Notes: a model not told the origin generated them from the sequence alone. A DNA stretch of 64,000 bases from Parahoeflea alexandrii (GCF_027214025.1 NZ_JAPWHB010000011.1:1-64000); one strand, 5' to 3'. Numbered from the stretch's first letter, positions 25,575 through 34,920 are shown. Made by a program: numbers and translations.

Positions 25575-27140
25575 TCAGGATGACCGCCGGACCGACCAGT
25601 TGCCGGCAAGCCGGTCAAAGACGGCATTGGCATAAAGTCCGTTCGACAGGTGTACGCGTAGGCCGGCGGCGGCGGGATGGTTGGACCACAGCGGGAACAT
25701 CGCCTGCGCGATCGCCACCAGACCGAAGCTCGAGACCGCGAGGATGATCAGCAGCCATTCCAGCGGTTCGGGAGAAGGTGCAGGCGGCAGGGTTCCCTCG
25801 GTCACCCAGCTTGCTCCTGTCTGCAGCGCGAAATAGCTAACCGAGGTGGCAAGCGCGTAGACCGCCGTACGCCGGGTCAGCGCCCGGGGAGCGGCATCGG
25901 CGAGGCCCTGCGCCAGCAGGTAGGCGACACCGAAGATCAGCATCGCGCCGAGCGCGATCGCCTGCGGCGACTTGCTTTCAATGCCGAAACCGAACCCGAT
26001 GGCGGCATAGATGATCAATGCGAGGCCGAATGACCGGAGCACCGCCGCACCATTCGGGATGGCGATCGGCCCCGGCCGCTGCAGCGCGGCCACTGTTTCG
26101 ACGGCAGTACCCGAGGCCAGGAAGGCATGTGCCTTGTAGAGCGAATGCGCAACGATATGCAGCAGCGCCAGCGGAAAAAGGGCCAGTCCGCACTGCATGA
26201 TCATGAAGCCCATCTGGGCAATGGTCGACCAGGCCAGCGAGGTCTTGACCGCGGGCTGGGCGAGCATCGCCAACCCGCCGAGCAGGGCGGTGAAACCGCC
26301 GATCATCACCAGAATTGCGAGAACGCCCGGCGCCAGCAGCGTCACGTCGGCGAACCGGATCAACAGGAAGCCACCCCCATTGATGACGCCGGCATGCAGC
26401 AGCGCCGAAACGGGCGTCGGGGTTTCCATGACTTCGGTGAGCCAGCCGTGGCTCGGAAACTGGGCCGACTTGAGGATTGCAGCGAGCGCCAGGAACGCCG
26501 CCGCCCAGAATGCGCCCGCCGGCATCACCCCGTCCCGCGCCGCGGACAGTATGGTGGCGATGTCGATTGTCTCGTAACCGAAGGCGAGCAGGCCCGCCGC
26601 GATGACCAGTGCCGCATCGCCAAGCCGGGCGACGATGAACTTCTTGCGTGCCGCGCGGATAGCTCCGGTCCGGCCGGAGAAATGCAACAGCAGATTATGC
26701 AGGAACAGGCTTGTGCCTATCCAGGATGCCACCAGCAGCATCAGGTTTCCCGACAGCACCAGAAGCAACACCGATGTCAGCGTGAGGCAGAGCCATCCGG
26801 TAAACCGCCCCTGCCGATCGTCACCATCGAGATAGGTGGCGCTGAACCGGATCACCACCGTGCCGATGAACGAGACCAGCAACAGCATGGTGACGCTGAG
26901 CACATCGAGCCGGAAGCTGATGATCCCGAGCAGACCGGAACCGGCGGCCCAGGTCTGCGCCCCGTTGAGGACCTGGACCACAGGGGCGGCCACGGAGGCG
27001 AGCAGCGAGACAATGCTTGCAAGCGCTGCCGCCATCTTGGCGCGCCGCGGCCGCAATCCGGGGTCCAGCCTGCTGACGCCAAAGGCAACGGCGAGGGCCA
27101 ACGGCCCGCTGAGAGCCAGGAGAACGAGGGGAAACTGCAT
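25575..27140 (-). CDS. dabB: Inorganic carbon transporter subunit DabB (NuoL-like)
   Basis: This 521-residue membrane protein of the NADH-quinone oxidoreductase subunit L/Mrp family has about 13 hydrophobic segments. Proton-channel residues are in the expected segments, including the Lys in [14 protein letters not shown] and the His-rich [14 protein letters not shown]. In DabAB pairs this subunit supplies the cation flow that drives DabA. GGAGG before the ATG at 27140 supports the start. It is divergent from a LysR regulator 105 bases away, the usual arrangement for this pair. Confidence 0.9.
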   Translation of the reverse strand: MQFPLVLLALSGPLALAVAFGVSRLDPGLRPRRAKMAAALASIVSLLASVAAPVVQVLNGAQTWAAGSGLLGIISFRLDVLSVTMLLLVSFIGTVVIRFSATYLDGDDRQGRFTGWLCLTLTSVLLLVLSGNLMLLVASWIGTSLFLHNLLLHFSGRTGAIRAARKKFIVARLGDAALVIAAGLLAFGYETIDIATILSAARDGVMPAGAFWAAAFLALAAILKSAQFPSHGWLTEVMETPTPVSALLHAGVINGGGFLLIRFADVTLLAPGVLAILVMIGGFTALLGGLAMLAQPAVKTSLAWSTIAQMGFMIMQCGLALFPLALLHIVAHSLYKAHAFLASGTAVETVAALQRPGPIAIPNGAAVLRSFGLALIIYAAIGFGFGIESKSPQAIALGAMLIFGVAYLLAQGLADAAPRALTRRTAVYALATSVSYFALQTGASWVTEGTLPPAPSPEPLEWLLIILAVSSFGLVAIAQAMFPLWSNHPAAAGLRVHLSNGLYANAVFDRLAGNWSVRRSS

Positions 27141-27245
27141 GCGGGCCTCCAGTGCGATGTTGATCGGCGCACCGGATAGCAGCAGATTTTCTATATATTA
27201 AATTCATTGTTTATGCCTTATCGTTTCTTATTGGAGAACGATTGC

Positions 27246-28127
27246 ATGAGCCAGCTCAACTACAATCACTTGCGCTACTTCTGGGCTGTCGCTCACGAGG
27301 GCAATCTGACCCGCACCGCAGAGAAGTTGAATGTCTCGCAGTCAGCCCTTTCGATTCAGATCAGGAAGCTTGAAGCACAAGTGGGTCATGCTCTCTTCGA
27401 GCGACGCGGAAAACAGTTGATCCTGACAGAAGCCGGGCGGATGGCGCTTGACCATGCCGACACCATCTTCGCCACCGGCGACGAACTCATGGGAACCCTG
27501 AAGGAGCGAGCCGGCAGGATCCGGCGTGTGATCAGGGTTGGAGCGCTCGCCACGCTGTCACGCAACTTCCAGCTCGGATTCCTCCGCCCGGTGGTGTCGC
27601 TTCCCGACGTGGAGGTCGTGCTCCGCTCGGGCCGCATGGATGACCTGCTGCGGGAACTTGAAGCGCTGCGGCTCGATGTGGTGCTCGTCAACCAGGTGCC
27701 GCACCGCGATGCCGCGACACCCTGGATATCGCACAAGCTGGCCGACCAGCAGGTGAGCCTCGTCGGTTCGCCCCGGCGCATCGCCGGATCGACCGGCATC
27801 GTCGAGTTGATGACGAACAACCCGATCATCTTGCCGAGCCTCGAAAGCAGCGTGCGGACGGGTTTCGACGCCTTGGCGGCCCGCCTTGGCGTCCGCCCCC
27901 GAATCGCCGCCGAAGTCGACGACATGGCAATGCTTCGCCTCATGGCCCGCGAGGATGTCGGCCTGGCGGTGGTGCCGCCGATCGTCGTCAACGATGAATT
28001 GGCAAACGGACTGCTGGTCGAGGCTTCAAAACTGCCCGGGCTTCAGGAAACCTTCTACGCGGTCACGCAGATGCGGCGGTTTCCCAATCCCTTGCTCAAG
28101 CAGCTGCTAAAGGCTGACGTGATCTAG
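27246..28127 (+). CDS. LysR-family regulator divergent from dabBA
   Basis: This 293-residue LysR-type regulator has an N-terminal helix-turn-helix (LTRTAEKLNVSQSALSIQIRKLE) and a C-terminal co-inducer domain. The opening MSQLNYNHLRYFWAVAHEGN resembles the NhaR-like branch. GGAG 9 bases before the ATG at 27246 supports this start over an upstream in-frame one. The 105-base AT-rich divergent gap with dabB should hold its binding sites. Control of inorganic carbon uptake by CO2 status is the inferred role. CbbR is less likely because no cbb genes are near. Confidence 0.85.
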   Translation: MSQLNYNHLRYFWAVAHEGNLTRTAEKLNVSQSALSIQIRKLEAQVGHALFERRGKQLILTEAGRMALDHADTIFATGDELMGTLKERAGRIRRVIRVGALATLSRNFQLGFLRPVVSLPDVEVVLRSGRMDDLLRELEALRLDVVLVNQVPHRDAATPWISHKLADQQVSLVGSPRRIAGSTGIVELMTNNPIILPSLESSVRTGFDALAARLGVRPRIAAEVDDMAMLRLMAREDVGLAVVPPIVVNDELANGLLVEASKLPGLQETFYAVTQMRRFPNPLLKQLLKADVI

Positions 28128-28228
28128 ATGTGGAGCAGCATCCGCTGTCGCCGACCGGGGCTCGCGATCAAAGCGCCCGGGTAGTGGCAGTGCGAGGTGC
28201 CAGTACCCGGCTGTCCGCTGGAGGAAAC

Positions 28229-29101
28229 CTAGGATACACCCAGCAGCCGCATGGCATTTTCCTTCAGGATCAGCGGCCGCACTTCTTCCTTGAAATCGGC
28301 CTTGTCGAAGGCGTCCAGCCATTTTTCCGGTGCGATCATCGGCCAGTCCGAACCAAACAGCATCTTCTTCTTCAGAAGCGTGTTGGCGTAGCGGATGAGA
28401 ATCGGCGGGAAGTATTTCGGCGACCATCCGGAAAGGTCGATATAGACATTGGGCTTGTGGGACGCGATCGACAGCGCCTCTTCCTGCCAGGGGAACGAGG
28501 GATGCGCCAGAATGATCGGCATGTCGGGGAGATCCACCGCCAGGTCGTCGATATACATCGGGTTCGAATATTTGAGCCGCATGCCGTTGCCGCCGCGCAT
28601 GCCCGAGCCGACACCGGTCTGACCGGTGTGAAACAAGGCCGGCTTGCCGGTTTCCGCGATCGCCTCGTAAAGATCGTAGGCCATCCGGTCATTGGGATAG
28701 AAGCCCTGCATGGTCGGGTGGAACTTGAAGCCCTGGACGCCGTGGTTCTTCACCAGGTCGAGCGCTTCGCGCGCACCGAGCTTGCCCTTGTGCGGATCGA
28801 TCGAGGCGAACGGAATCAGGATATCACTTTCCTTGGCGCAGGCCTCGGCAACCTCGTAATTGTTGTAACGGCGGAAACCGGTCTCGCGCTCGGCATCGAC
28901 CGGGAAGATCACCGCCGCGATATTCATCTCGCGATAATGCGCCGCGGTTTCGGCAATGGTCGGCGGATGCTCCCAGGGTGCGCCGAAATATTTCGCCATC
29001 CTGCTCTGCAGATCATCATAGCCGTCATCGGCATGGCAGCCGCAGGGCTCCTCGGCATGGGTATGCGTGTCGATTGCGCGGACTTTTGAAAAATCTACCA
29101 T
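28229..29101 (-). CDS. Amidohydrolase-family beta-ketoacyl-CoA hydrolase (CouO-like)
   Basis: This 290-residue metal-dependent hydrolase is of the amidohydrolase_2 family. The N-terminal metal motif DTHTH (His13, His15) is followed by FKFHP, a second metal-binding His in ILAHPSF and the terminal motif LFGSDWP. It ends an operon with feruloyl-CoA synthetase, enoyl-CoA hydratase and a dehydrogenase. In the hydroxycinnamate routes of Agrobacterium and Rhodococcus (CouLMNO) an amidohydrolase in this place cleaves the aryl-beta-ketoacyl-CoA to the aryl carboxylate and acetyl-CoA. GAGGAAAC before the ATG supports the start. The function is strong by context and moderate by sequence alone. Confidence 0.8.
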   Translation of the reverse strand: MVDFSKVRAIDTHTHAEEPCGCHADDGYDDLQSRMAKYFGAPWEHPPTIAETAAHYREMNIAAVIFPVDAERETGFRRYNNYEVAEACAKESDILIPFASIDPHKGKLGAREALDLVKNHGVQGFKFHPTMQGFYPNDRMAYDLYEAIAETGKPALFHTGQTGVGSGMRGGNGMRLKYSNPMYIDDLAVDLPDMPIILAHPSFPWQEEALSIASHKPNVYIDLSGWSPKYFPPILIRYANTLLKKKMLFGSDWPMIAPEKWLDAFDKADFKEEVRPLILKENAMRLLGVS

Positions 29102-29108
29102 TGTTTCC

Positions 29109-30923
29109 TCACACCCGGATCAGCGCCGGATCTTCATTGTCATAGAGCCGTTCGAGAAGATCGGCTCGGCGGGTGATGACCTTGCGGACATTGAGCGACC
29201 CCTTGTCCGTCATCTCTGAATCCTTCAGGCTCGGCGGCTCGGCAAGAATGATGGCGCGGGTGATCCGCTTTGCCGATCCGGTCGCGGCCTTGGCCATGAC
29301 GCGCAATCGGTTCTCGATGGCCGACTGCAGTTCGGCGTCGATCACCGCTCCTTCCGATGTGGTATCGCCATGCACCTGGCCCGGCTTCGGGAAGATGAAC
29401 AGGCCGATCTCGCCCCGGTCATGGCCGCAGATGACGACATCCTGCACAAGCCCGCGCAAATGCTCAAGCGCATCGAGCCGCAACCTGCCGGCCTGCACCC
29501 AGGTCCCGGTCAACAGCTTGAAATCCTCGGACACGCGGCCGTCAAAGATCAATCCCCGGTCTGGATCATCCGGATTGACGAACCGCACAGCGTCCCCGGT
29601 GATGAGAAACCCTTCCTCGTCGAAGGCGGCGGCCGATTTTTCCGCGTCCCCCCAGTACCCGGCCATCACGTTGGGGCCCTTGACCCGCAACTCGCAACGC
29701 ATCTCGTCATCCGGGATCAGCTTGATCTCGGTGCCCGGCAGCGGCACGCCGATCACACCGGACCGGCCGATGGGCTCGTGCACCATCAGCGTCGCAGGCG
29801 CCGTTTCGGTCATGCCCCAGCTCGAAATCATCAGCGGCAGCTTGCCGCGGATTTCGATCGCCATCTCCTCGAGCCGCGTCCAGATTTCCTGCGGCAACGA
29901 CGCACCGGCATAAAACAGCATGTCCAGATCGCTGAAATAAGCCTTCCGCAGCGCCATGTTGGTCTCCATCTCATGCACCAGCATGGCAAAGCCGACCGGC
30001 ACATTGAAGGATAGCGTGCCTGGCTTGTCGATGACATTCCGGATCGTATCCGGGAAGCCGGTACTCGTCGGCTTTCCATTGTCGATGTAAAGGCTTCCGC
30101 CATGCGCCAGCATCATCAGCGTGTTGTGCGAGCCGCCGAAGACATGGTTCCACGGCAGCCAGTCCATGATCCGCGGCGGCCGTTCCTTGAGGAACGGAAG
30201 CACGCTGGCCATCTGGGCCTGGTTGGTGCACATCATCTTCTGTGTGGTCAGCACGCCCTTCGGATCCGAGGAGGATCCTGAAGTAAAGAGTATCTTGGCA
30301 AGCGTTTCGGGGCCAACTTTCGCATGAACGCTGTCGAGGTCGACGCCGCTGTCGCCACGCAACAGCTCAGCGAACGGCGTCACCTTGACCGGCGATTTCC
30401 CGGTCATGCTTGCGACGATCTCGACACCTTCGAGCTCGGGCCGCGAGATCGCGGCGCCATAGCGCGAGGCTTCGTCGACGAAGGCCATGGTCGGCCGCAC
30501 CTTGTTGAGCACATAGACAAGCCGGTCATGCGCTTCAGGAATCAGCGAATACTGCTCGGCCAGCGGAACCGTCGGAACTCCGGCATATTGTGCGCCCAGG
30601 GACAGCAATGCGTGATCGAGGCTGTTGCCCGACATGATGACGATAGGGGTCGAGGCATCCATCCCGCGCGCGGCCAGGCTTGACGCAATGGCGCGGACAG
30701 CGTCGCGGACTTCCGCATACCCCATTTCGCGCCAGCCATCGCCCGACCTTTCGGCAAGGAAGATGCTCGACGGTGTCTCCTCGGCCCATTTGTCGAGCCA
30801 GACACCGGTGTTCGAGACCACCGGATCGAACGGCGTCCGGCTTGTCATCAACAAGTCGCCGGTGCGCCGCTCCATCGCGGCGGCATGAGGGACCAGTGTC
30901 AGCCCCGTTGCGTTGTCCTTCAT
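29109..30923 (-). CDS. fcs: Feruloyl-CoA (hydroxycinnamoyl-CoA) synthetase
   Basis: This 604-residue adenylate-forming enzyme activates ferulate, p-coumarate or caffeate to the CoA thioester with ATP. The P-loop TSGSSSDPKG is at residues 214-223, NHVFGGSHN follows as the A4-type region, the SWGMTETAP motif is in the middle, and ITGDAVRFV with FDGRVSEDFKL forms the C-terminal hinge. That pattern is specific to the Fcs subgroup. It starts 22 bases after the MarR stop with GGGAGG as ribosome site, and the amidohydrolase follows 7 bases downstream. Confidence 0.92.
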   Translation of the reverse strand: MKDNATGLTLVPHAAAMERRTGDLLMTSRTPFDPVVSNTGVWLDKWAEETPSSIFLAERSGDGWREMGYAEVRDAVRAIASSLAARGMDASTPIVIMSGNSLDHALLSLGAQYAGVPTVPLAEQYSLIPEAHDRLVYVLNKVRPTMAFVDEASRYGAAISRPELEGVEIVASMTGKSPVKVTPFAELLRGDSGVDLDSVHAKVGPETLAKILFTSGSSSDPKGVLTTQKMMCTNQAQMASVLPFLKERPPRIMDWLPWNHVFGGSHNTLMMLAHGGSLYIDNGKPTSTGFPDTIRNVIDKPGTLSFNVPVGFAMLVHEMETNMALRKAYFSDLDMLFYAGASLPQEIWTRLEEMAIEIRGKLPLMISSWGMTETAPATLMVHEPIGRSGVIGVPLPGTEIKLIPDDEMRCELRVKGPNVMAGYWGDAEKSAAAFDEEGFLITGDAVRFVNPDDPDRGLIFDGRVSEDFKLLTGTWVQAGRLRLDALEHLRGLVQDVVICGHDRGEIGLFIFPKPGQVHGDTTSEGAVIDAELQSAIENRLRVMAKAATGSAKRITRAIILAEPPSLKDSEMTDKGSLNVRKVITRRADLLERLYDNEDPALIRV

Positions 30924-30945
30924 GACGTGCCTCCCAAGCGGTCAT

Positions 30946-31422
30946 TCAGCTCTTGCGATTGTCCTCGATGATGCGCCCGAGCAGCTCTTTCAGCGTTTTC
31001 CGCTCGGAAGCGCTCAATCCGGAAAGAATCCCGTCTTCATGGTCATGAACCTGTTTCTCTGTACGGCTCCAGAGGTTGCGGCCCTTCAGGGTTGCCCGAA
31101 GCGCATAGGACCGCCGGTCGCCTTCCACCCTGTTGCGGGAGATCAGGTCGGCATTCTCCAGCTCGTCGACAATGACAACAACCCCGGACCGCTCGATCTG
31201 CAGTGCCTGCGCCAACTGCGTCTGCGACATGTCCGGATTCTCGACCACGATGCCCAGCGCCGAGAAGGTCACGATCCTCAGTCCGGTCGGTTTGAGGAGG
31301 CGCACCATGTCTTCATGAACCAGCAGGTAGGCCAGCTTCATCTCGTAGCCGACGAACTGACGCAGATTGCTCTGCGTCAACTGCTCGTCCTTTGCCGCCG
31401 CCTCGGTTGCTTGCTTTTTCAT
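30946..31422 (-). CDS. MarR-family repressor of the hydroxycinnamate operon
   Basis: This 158-residue MarR protein has a winged helix centred on QTQLAQALQIERSGVVVIVDELE and the wing RNRVEGDRRSYALRAT. The start at 31422 is set by AGGAG six bases upstream; earlier in-frame starts add a basic, unlikely leader. It is encoded between the hydratase and fcs genes, like CouR/HcaR-type repressors of hydroxycinnamate genes in other Alphaproteobacteria, which release DNA on binding the hydroxycinnamoyl-CoA. Its operator is probably near 33074-33237. Confidence 0.85.
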   Translation of the reverse strand: MKKQATEAAAKDEQLTQSNLRQFVGYEMKLAYLLVHEDMVRLLKPTGLRIVTFSALGIVVENPDMSQTQLAQALQIERSGVVVIVDELENADLISRNRVEGDRRSYALRATLKGRNLWSRTEKQVHDHEDGILSGLSASERKTLKELLGRIIEDNRKS

Positions 31423-31477
31423 GTCTGCTCCTGTCGTGACATCCTTGCCCGGCATCGCTTCGCCTGTGCCAGTGCGG

Positions 31478-32251
31478 TCACCGGAAAACCGGGCGCCGCT
31501 TTTCGAGGAAGGACTTGAGGCCCTCCTCCGCGTCGGCGCTCGTCTGCGACACCGCGGCACAGAGACTTTCGGCGAAAAGACCGTCCGATTTCGACATGTC
31601 GGAAATCCGGCTGATCGCCTGGATCATCATGTAGTTGGACAGGCTGGCATTGCCCGCGATCTTGGTGGCGAGCTTTTGTGCCAGCGCCATGGCTTCGCCT
31701 TCGCCGACTGAATAGTGCGTCAGTCCCAGTGCCAGGCCTTCCTCGGCCGTGTACTTGCGTCCGGTCAGCATCATCTCGCACATCCGGTCCGAGCCGATGA
31801 TGCGGCCGACCCGCACCGTGGCGCCGCCACCGACGAAAATGCCGCGCATGCCCTCAGGCAGCTGGAAAATCGTCGAGGGCTCGGCAATACGCACATGGGT
31901 GGAGGTAGCCAGTTCCAGTCCGCCGCCGATCACCGCCCCGAACATCGCCGAGACAACCGGAAGACCGGAGAACTGGATGATATCCATCACCCGGTGCCAG
32001 TTACGCGAATGCCGCATCGTGCCTTCCGCATCCCGCGACACGTGCTCCGACAGGTCGAGGCCTGAGCAGTAGTGCCCCGCCGTTCCGGTCAGGATGACCG
32101 CCCTGACGCCTTCCGGCGGCGACGTGAAGAACTCCTCGAGCGCTTCGAGCAGTTCGTCGCACATGGCATTGCGCTTGGCCGGGCGGTTCATCGTCAGTGT
32201 GGCCACCGGTCCATCGACGGTCACCAACAGCATTTCACTGGAATTGGTCAT
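31478..32251 (-). CDS. Enoyl-CoA hydratase (hydroxycinnamoyl-CoA hydratase)
   Basis: This 257-residue crotonase-family enzyme has oxyanion-hole segments GHYCSGLDLSEH (near 59-70) and FGAVIGGGLELATSTH (near 104-119). In this operon it should add water to feruloyl- or p-coumaroyl-CoA to give the beta-hydroxy thioester. The classic Ech/HCHL enzyme would also cleave to vanillin, but a dehydrogenase and hydrolase are encoded in the same unit. The non-cleaving version is therefore the better fit. It follows the dehydrogenase gene by 30 bases. Confidence 0.85.
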   Translation of the reverse strand: MTNSSEMLLVTVDGPVATLTMNRPAKRNAMCDELLEALEEFFTSPPEGVRAVILTGTAGHYCSGLDLSEHVSRDAEGTMRHSRNWHRVMDIIQFSGLPVVSAMFGAVIGGGLELATSTHVRIAEPSTIFQLPEGMRGIFVGGGATVRVGRIIGSDRMCEMMLTGRKYTAEEGLALGLTHYSVGEGEAMALAQKLATKIAGNASLSNYMMIQAISRISDMSKSDGLFAESLCAAVSQTSADAEEGLKSFLEKRRPVFR

Positions 32252-32281
32252 CTTGATCTGTGCAATCCTATATTTGCGGGC

Positions 32282-33049
32282 CTATTTTGCAGGCATGCGG
32301 GCTGCACCATCCAACCGGATGACGCAACCGTTCAGCATCGAATTTTCGACAATCTGCTGGACCAGTTGCGCGTATTCAGCGGGCAAACCCATCCGGCTCG
32401 GGAAAGGTACATTCTTCAGAATGTCCCCGCGAACATCGTCGGGCAGTCCGGCGCTCATGCCGGTTTCGAACAGGCCTGGCGCGATGGCAACAACCCGGAT
32501 CCCGAACCGCGCCAGCTCCCGCGCCGCCGGCAGCGTCATCGAGACCACTCCGCCCTTTGACGCGGAATAGGCCACCTGCCCGATCTGGCCATCCTCGAAC
32601 GCCACCGAAGCGGTGTTGACGATCACGCCCCGCGTTCCGTCTTCATCCAGAGGCTCGGCGGCCGCCATCGCCCGGGCGGCGACATTCATGACAGCATAGG
32701 TCCCCATCAGGTTCACTTGGATCGTGCGGTCGAATATCCCGGTCGTCAGCGAGCCGTCACGCGGCAGAATGCGCGACGCCGTGCCGATCCCGGCGCATGA
32801 AACGACCACTCGTGGCGCACCGCCAAGGGCCTGGATCGCCTTTTCGAACGCAGCCTCGACATCTGCGGCATTCGAGACATCGGCGGCAAGCGCCTCACCA
32901 TTGACGTCGCCGGCTACCCGCCTGGCCGCCTCCAGCGAAAGATCGAGCACTGCCACCCGGGCACCGGCTGCTGCGAGACGGTGGGCTGTTGCCTCGCCCA
33001 GTCCGCTACCGCCGCCGGTTACCAGCGCGATGGTTCCGTTCAGATTCAT
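32282..33049 (-). CDS. SDR beta-hydroxyacyl-CoA dehydrogenase
   Basis: This 255-residue short-chain dehydrogenase resembles type-II 3-hydroxyacyl-CoA dehydrogenases (HSD10/HSD17B10-like). It shows the cofactor motif TGGGSGLG (residues 11-18), Asp36 for NAD preference and the catalytic Ser148, Tyr161 and Lys165 (YSASK). In context it oxidises the aryl-beta-hydroxypropionyl-CoA to the beta-keto thioester. The ATG at 33049 follows a strong GGAGAGG; 20 further in-frame codons upstream are rejected. It is the first gene of the hydroxycinnamate operon. Confidence 0.87.
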   Translation of the reverse strand: MNLNGTIALVTGGGSGLGEATAHRLAAAGARVAVLDLSLEAARRVAGDVNGEALAADVSNAADVEAAFEKAIQALGGAPRVVVSCAGIGTASRILPRDGSLTTGIFDRTIQVNLMGTYAVMNVAARAMAAAEPLDEDGTRGVIVNTASVAFEDGQIGQVAYSASKGGVVSMTLPAARELARFGIRVVAIAPGLFETGMSAGLPDDVRGDILKNVPFPSRMGLPAEYAQLVQQIVENSMLNGCVIRLDGAARMPAK

Positions 33050-33073
33050 GGTGCCTCTCCTCATTCCTCCGAA

Positions 33074-33102
33074 ATTGTGATCAAAAATAACTGTTGTGTC
33101 AA
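33074..33102 (-). promoter_or_regulatory. Candidate promoter of the hydroxycinnamate operon
   Basis: On the minus strand a perfect TTGACA (33097-33102) is followed after 17 bases by CACAAT (33074-33079, 4 of 6 matches to TATAAT). This gives a start near 33067 and a leader of about 18 bases. Short TTGT and ACAA arms flank the -35 and could be part of a MarR site. Confidence 0.6.
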
Positions 33103-33209
33103 TGAACAATCACTGCTGGAAACAAACCCGCACCGACATGATCCCGACCTCCGGGACCCGTCAGCCTTGGTCAATCCTTGCGATGTCAATTCGGGTAACG
33201 GACGTTGCA

Positions 33210-33237
33210 ATATAAGTAAGTGAACACTTACCTATAT
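33210..33237. promoter_or_regulatory. 28-bp near-perfect palindrome upstream of the hydroxycinnamate operon
   Basis: The arms ATATA-x-GTAAGTG and CACTTAC-x-TATAT mirror each other around a central AA; only the x positions and the centre break symmetry. It is AT-rich, has no T tract and lies between the SDR promoter and the end of the thiamine-diphosphate enzyme gene. It looks like an operator for a dimeric MarR- or TetR-type protein. The local MarR repressor is the obvious candidate, though the site is over 100 bases upstream of the predicted promoter. Confidence 0.65.
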
Positions 33238-33294
33238 CGACCAGATGAAACTCGACCTGGATCACACGGCATGGGGACCGATAGAATGCGTCTT

Positions 33295-34920
33295 CTAGCT
33301 CAACGGCGCCGGATGGATGAACGGCCAGGGCGAGCTGTCCGAACCACGTGGGATGGCAACTTCGATCACCACAGGCTCATCGGCCTGCAAGGCTTCGGCA
33401 AGTTTGCCCCGGAGATCTTCGGGACTGTCGGCTTTCATGGCGATGACGCCGAAAGATTTTGCCAGAGCGACAAAATCGGGATTTTCCAGATCGGCGCCGA
33501 GCAGCCGGTTGCCATAGACCGCCTGCTGGTCCCTCCGTACATTGCCGTAAGCCGAGTTGTTGAAGACGATCACCACCACCGCGATGCCGAATTGTTTTGC
33601 CGTCGCCAGTTCCTGGACACCGAACATGAAGCCGCCGTCGCCCGAAACGGAAACCACGGCCTTGTCCGGATTGGCGACCTTCACACCCAGCGCCGAGTTG
33701 AAGCCAAAGCCCAGATTGTCCTGGTAACCGCAGGTGACATATTGGCGGGCCGCATAGACCGGGAAGCACATCCGCGCAGTGAAACCGACCTGTGAAACCT
33801 CTTCGACAAAGAAGCCGTCGCGCGGCAGCACGTCGCGGATCACCCGAAGATAGCCTTCCTGCGGCTGAACACTGGTCAGCGCTTCTGCCGCGTCCGCTTT
33901 CAGCTTCGCGAGCTCGGCTTCGCGCGAGGATCGCGCAGGCAACCCCTTGAGCTCGTCAATCAGCGCGCGGACGCCCGCAGCCGAGTCCGTCACCAGGCCG
34001 ACATCCGGTTTCAGCCGCACCATCTCGGTCGGATCGATATCGACCCGCACGATCTTCAGTCCCCTGGGCATCCAGCGCCAGCGGAAAAACTGAAGCTCGA
34101 GCCGCGAGCCGATGCCGATCAGCAGGTCGCAAGTCTGCCAGTACTGCCAGGCGGCCGGCGGCAGCAGCGCAAGCGGATCGTCATCGGGCAGAATGCCCTT
34201 GCCCGAGCGGTGCGCGGTGGCTGGCGCCTGCAGCAGCCGCGCCAGTTCGGCCACTTCGGCCTCCGCGCCGATGGCTCCGGAGCCGAGCATGATCATCGGG
34301 TTCTTCGCGGCACTGATCAGTGCCGCGGCCTTGGCGACAGTTTCGGGATCGGGCCGGGGAGCGGTGACCGGTCGAGCGGCCTCCGGCATGTCGACCTCGG
34401 CCGCCATGCCGAACACATCCCACGGCGCCTCGACACCGACCGGCCGCTGACGGCCCGACAGCATCTGCTTGAAGGCCTCGTCCATCACCGCGCCGGCTTC
34501 CGTCGGATGATTGATCCGCTCGGCCCACTTGGTCAGCCCCTTGAGCGTGCCGAGGTGGTCGGGCAGTTCGTGCAGCTGTCCCCTGCCCTGGCCGATCAGA
34601 TGCGACATGATATTGCCGGTCAGGCATATCACCGGGGCATTGGCGCCGTAGGCGGTACACAGCGCGGCGCCCGAGTTGAGAAGCCCCGGCCCCGGCACCA
34701 CCGTGTAAGCCCCCACCCGTCCGCTCGACTTGGCATAGCCATAGGCCATGTAGCCCGCACCCTGCTCGTGACGTGTATGGATGAACCGGATGCTCCCTGC
34801 CTCCCGCGCCAGCGCGTCGTTGAAATCATACATGTGCGCGCCGGGAATGCCGAACACGGTATCCACGCCGTTGGCAATCAGCGACTTGGCCATTACTTCG
34901 CCGGTGGTCATGCGGGTCAT
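33295..34920 (-). CDS. Thiamine-diphosphate-dependent enzyme (acetolactate synthase-like)
   Basis: This 541-residue protein has the three-domain layout of the acetolactate synthase/benzoylformate decarboxylase family. The N-terminal PYR domain has the activating Glu in HTRHEQGAG. The C-terminal PP domain has the Mg-ThDP motif GDGGFMFGVQELATAKQF ending with NN about 27 residues after GDG. It is not certain to be the biosynthetic IlvB, as no small subunit gene follows and the neighbourhood is aromatic catabolism. Decarboxylation of a 2-oxo acid is possible. Two ATGs (34920, 34911) fit; AGGA precedes the first. It is separated from hpaR by 182 bases. Confidence 0.75.
   Translation of the reverse strand: MTRMTTGEVMAKSLIANGVDTVFGIPGAHMYDFNDALAREAGSIRFIHTRHEQGAGYMAYGYAKSSGRVGAYTVVPGPGLLNSGAALCTAYGANAPVICLTGNIMSHLIGQGRGQLHELPDHLGTLKGLTKWAERINHPTEAGAVMDEAFKQMLSGRQRPVGVEAPWDVFGMAAEVDMPEAARPVTAPRPDPETVAKAAALISAAKNPMIMLGSGAIGAEAEVAELARLLQAPATAHRSGKGILPDDDPLALLPPAAWQYWQTCDLLIGIGSRLELQFFRWRWMPRGLKIVRVDIDPTEMVRLKPDVGLVTDSAAGVRALIDELKGLPARSSREAELAKLKADAAEALTSVQPQEGYLRVIRDVLPRDGFFVEEVSQVGFTARMCFPVYAARQYVTCGYQDNLGFGFNSALGVKVANPDKAVVSVSGDGGFMFGVQELATAKQFGIAVVVIVFNNSAYGNVRRDQQAVYGNRLLGADLENPDFVALAKSFGVIAMKADSPEDLRGKLAEALQADEPVVIEVAIPRGSDSSPWPFIHPAPLS

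Noticed and set aside
23506-25635. 709-codon open frame opposite dabA
   Set aside because: Arg/Gly/Pro-rich antisense frame with no recognisable domain; DabA zinc-site residues lie on the other strand.
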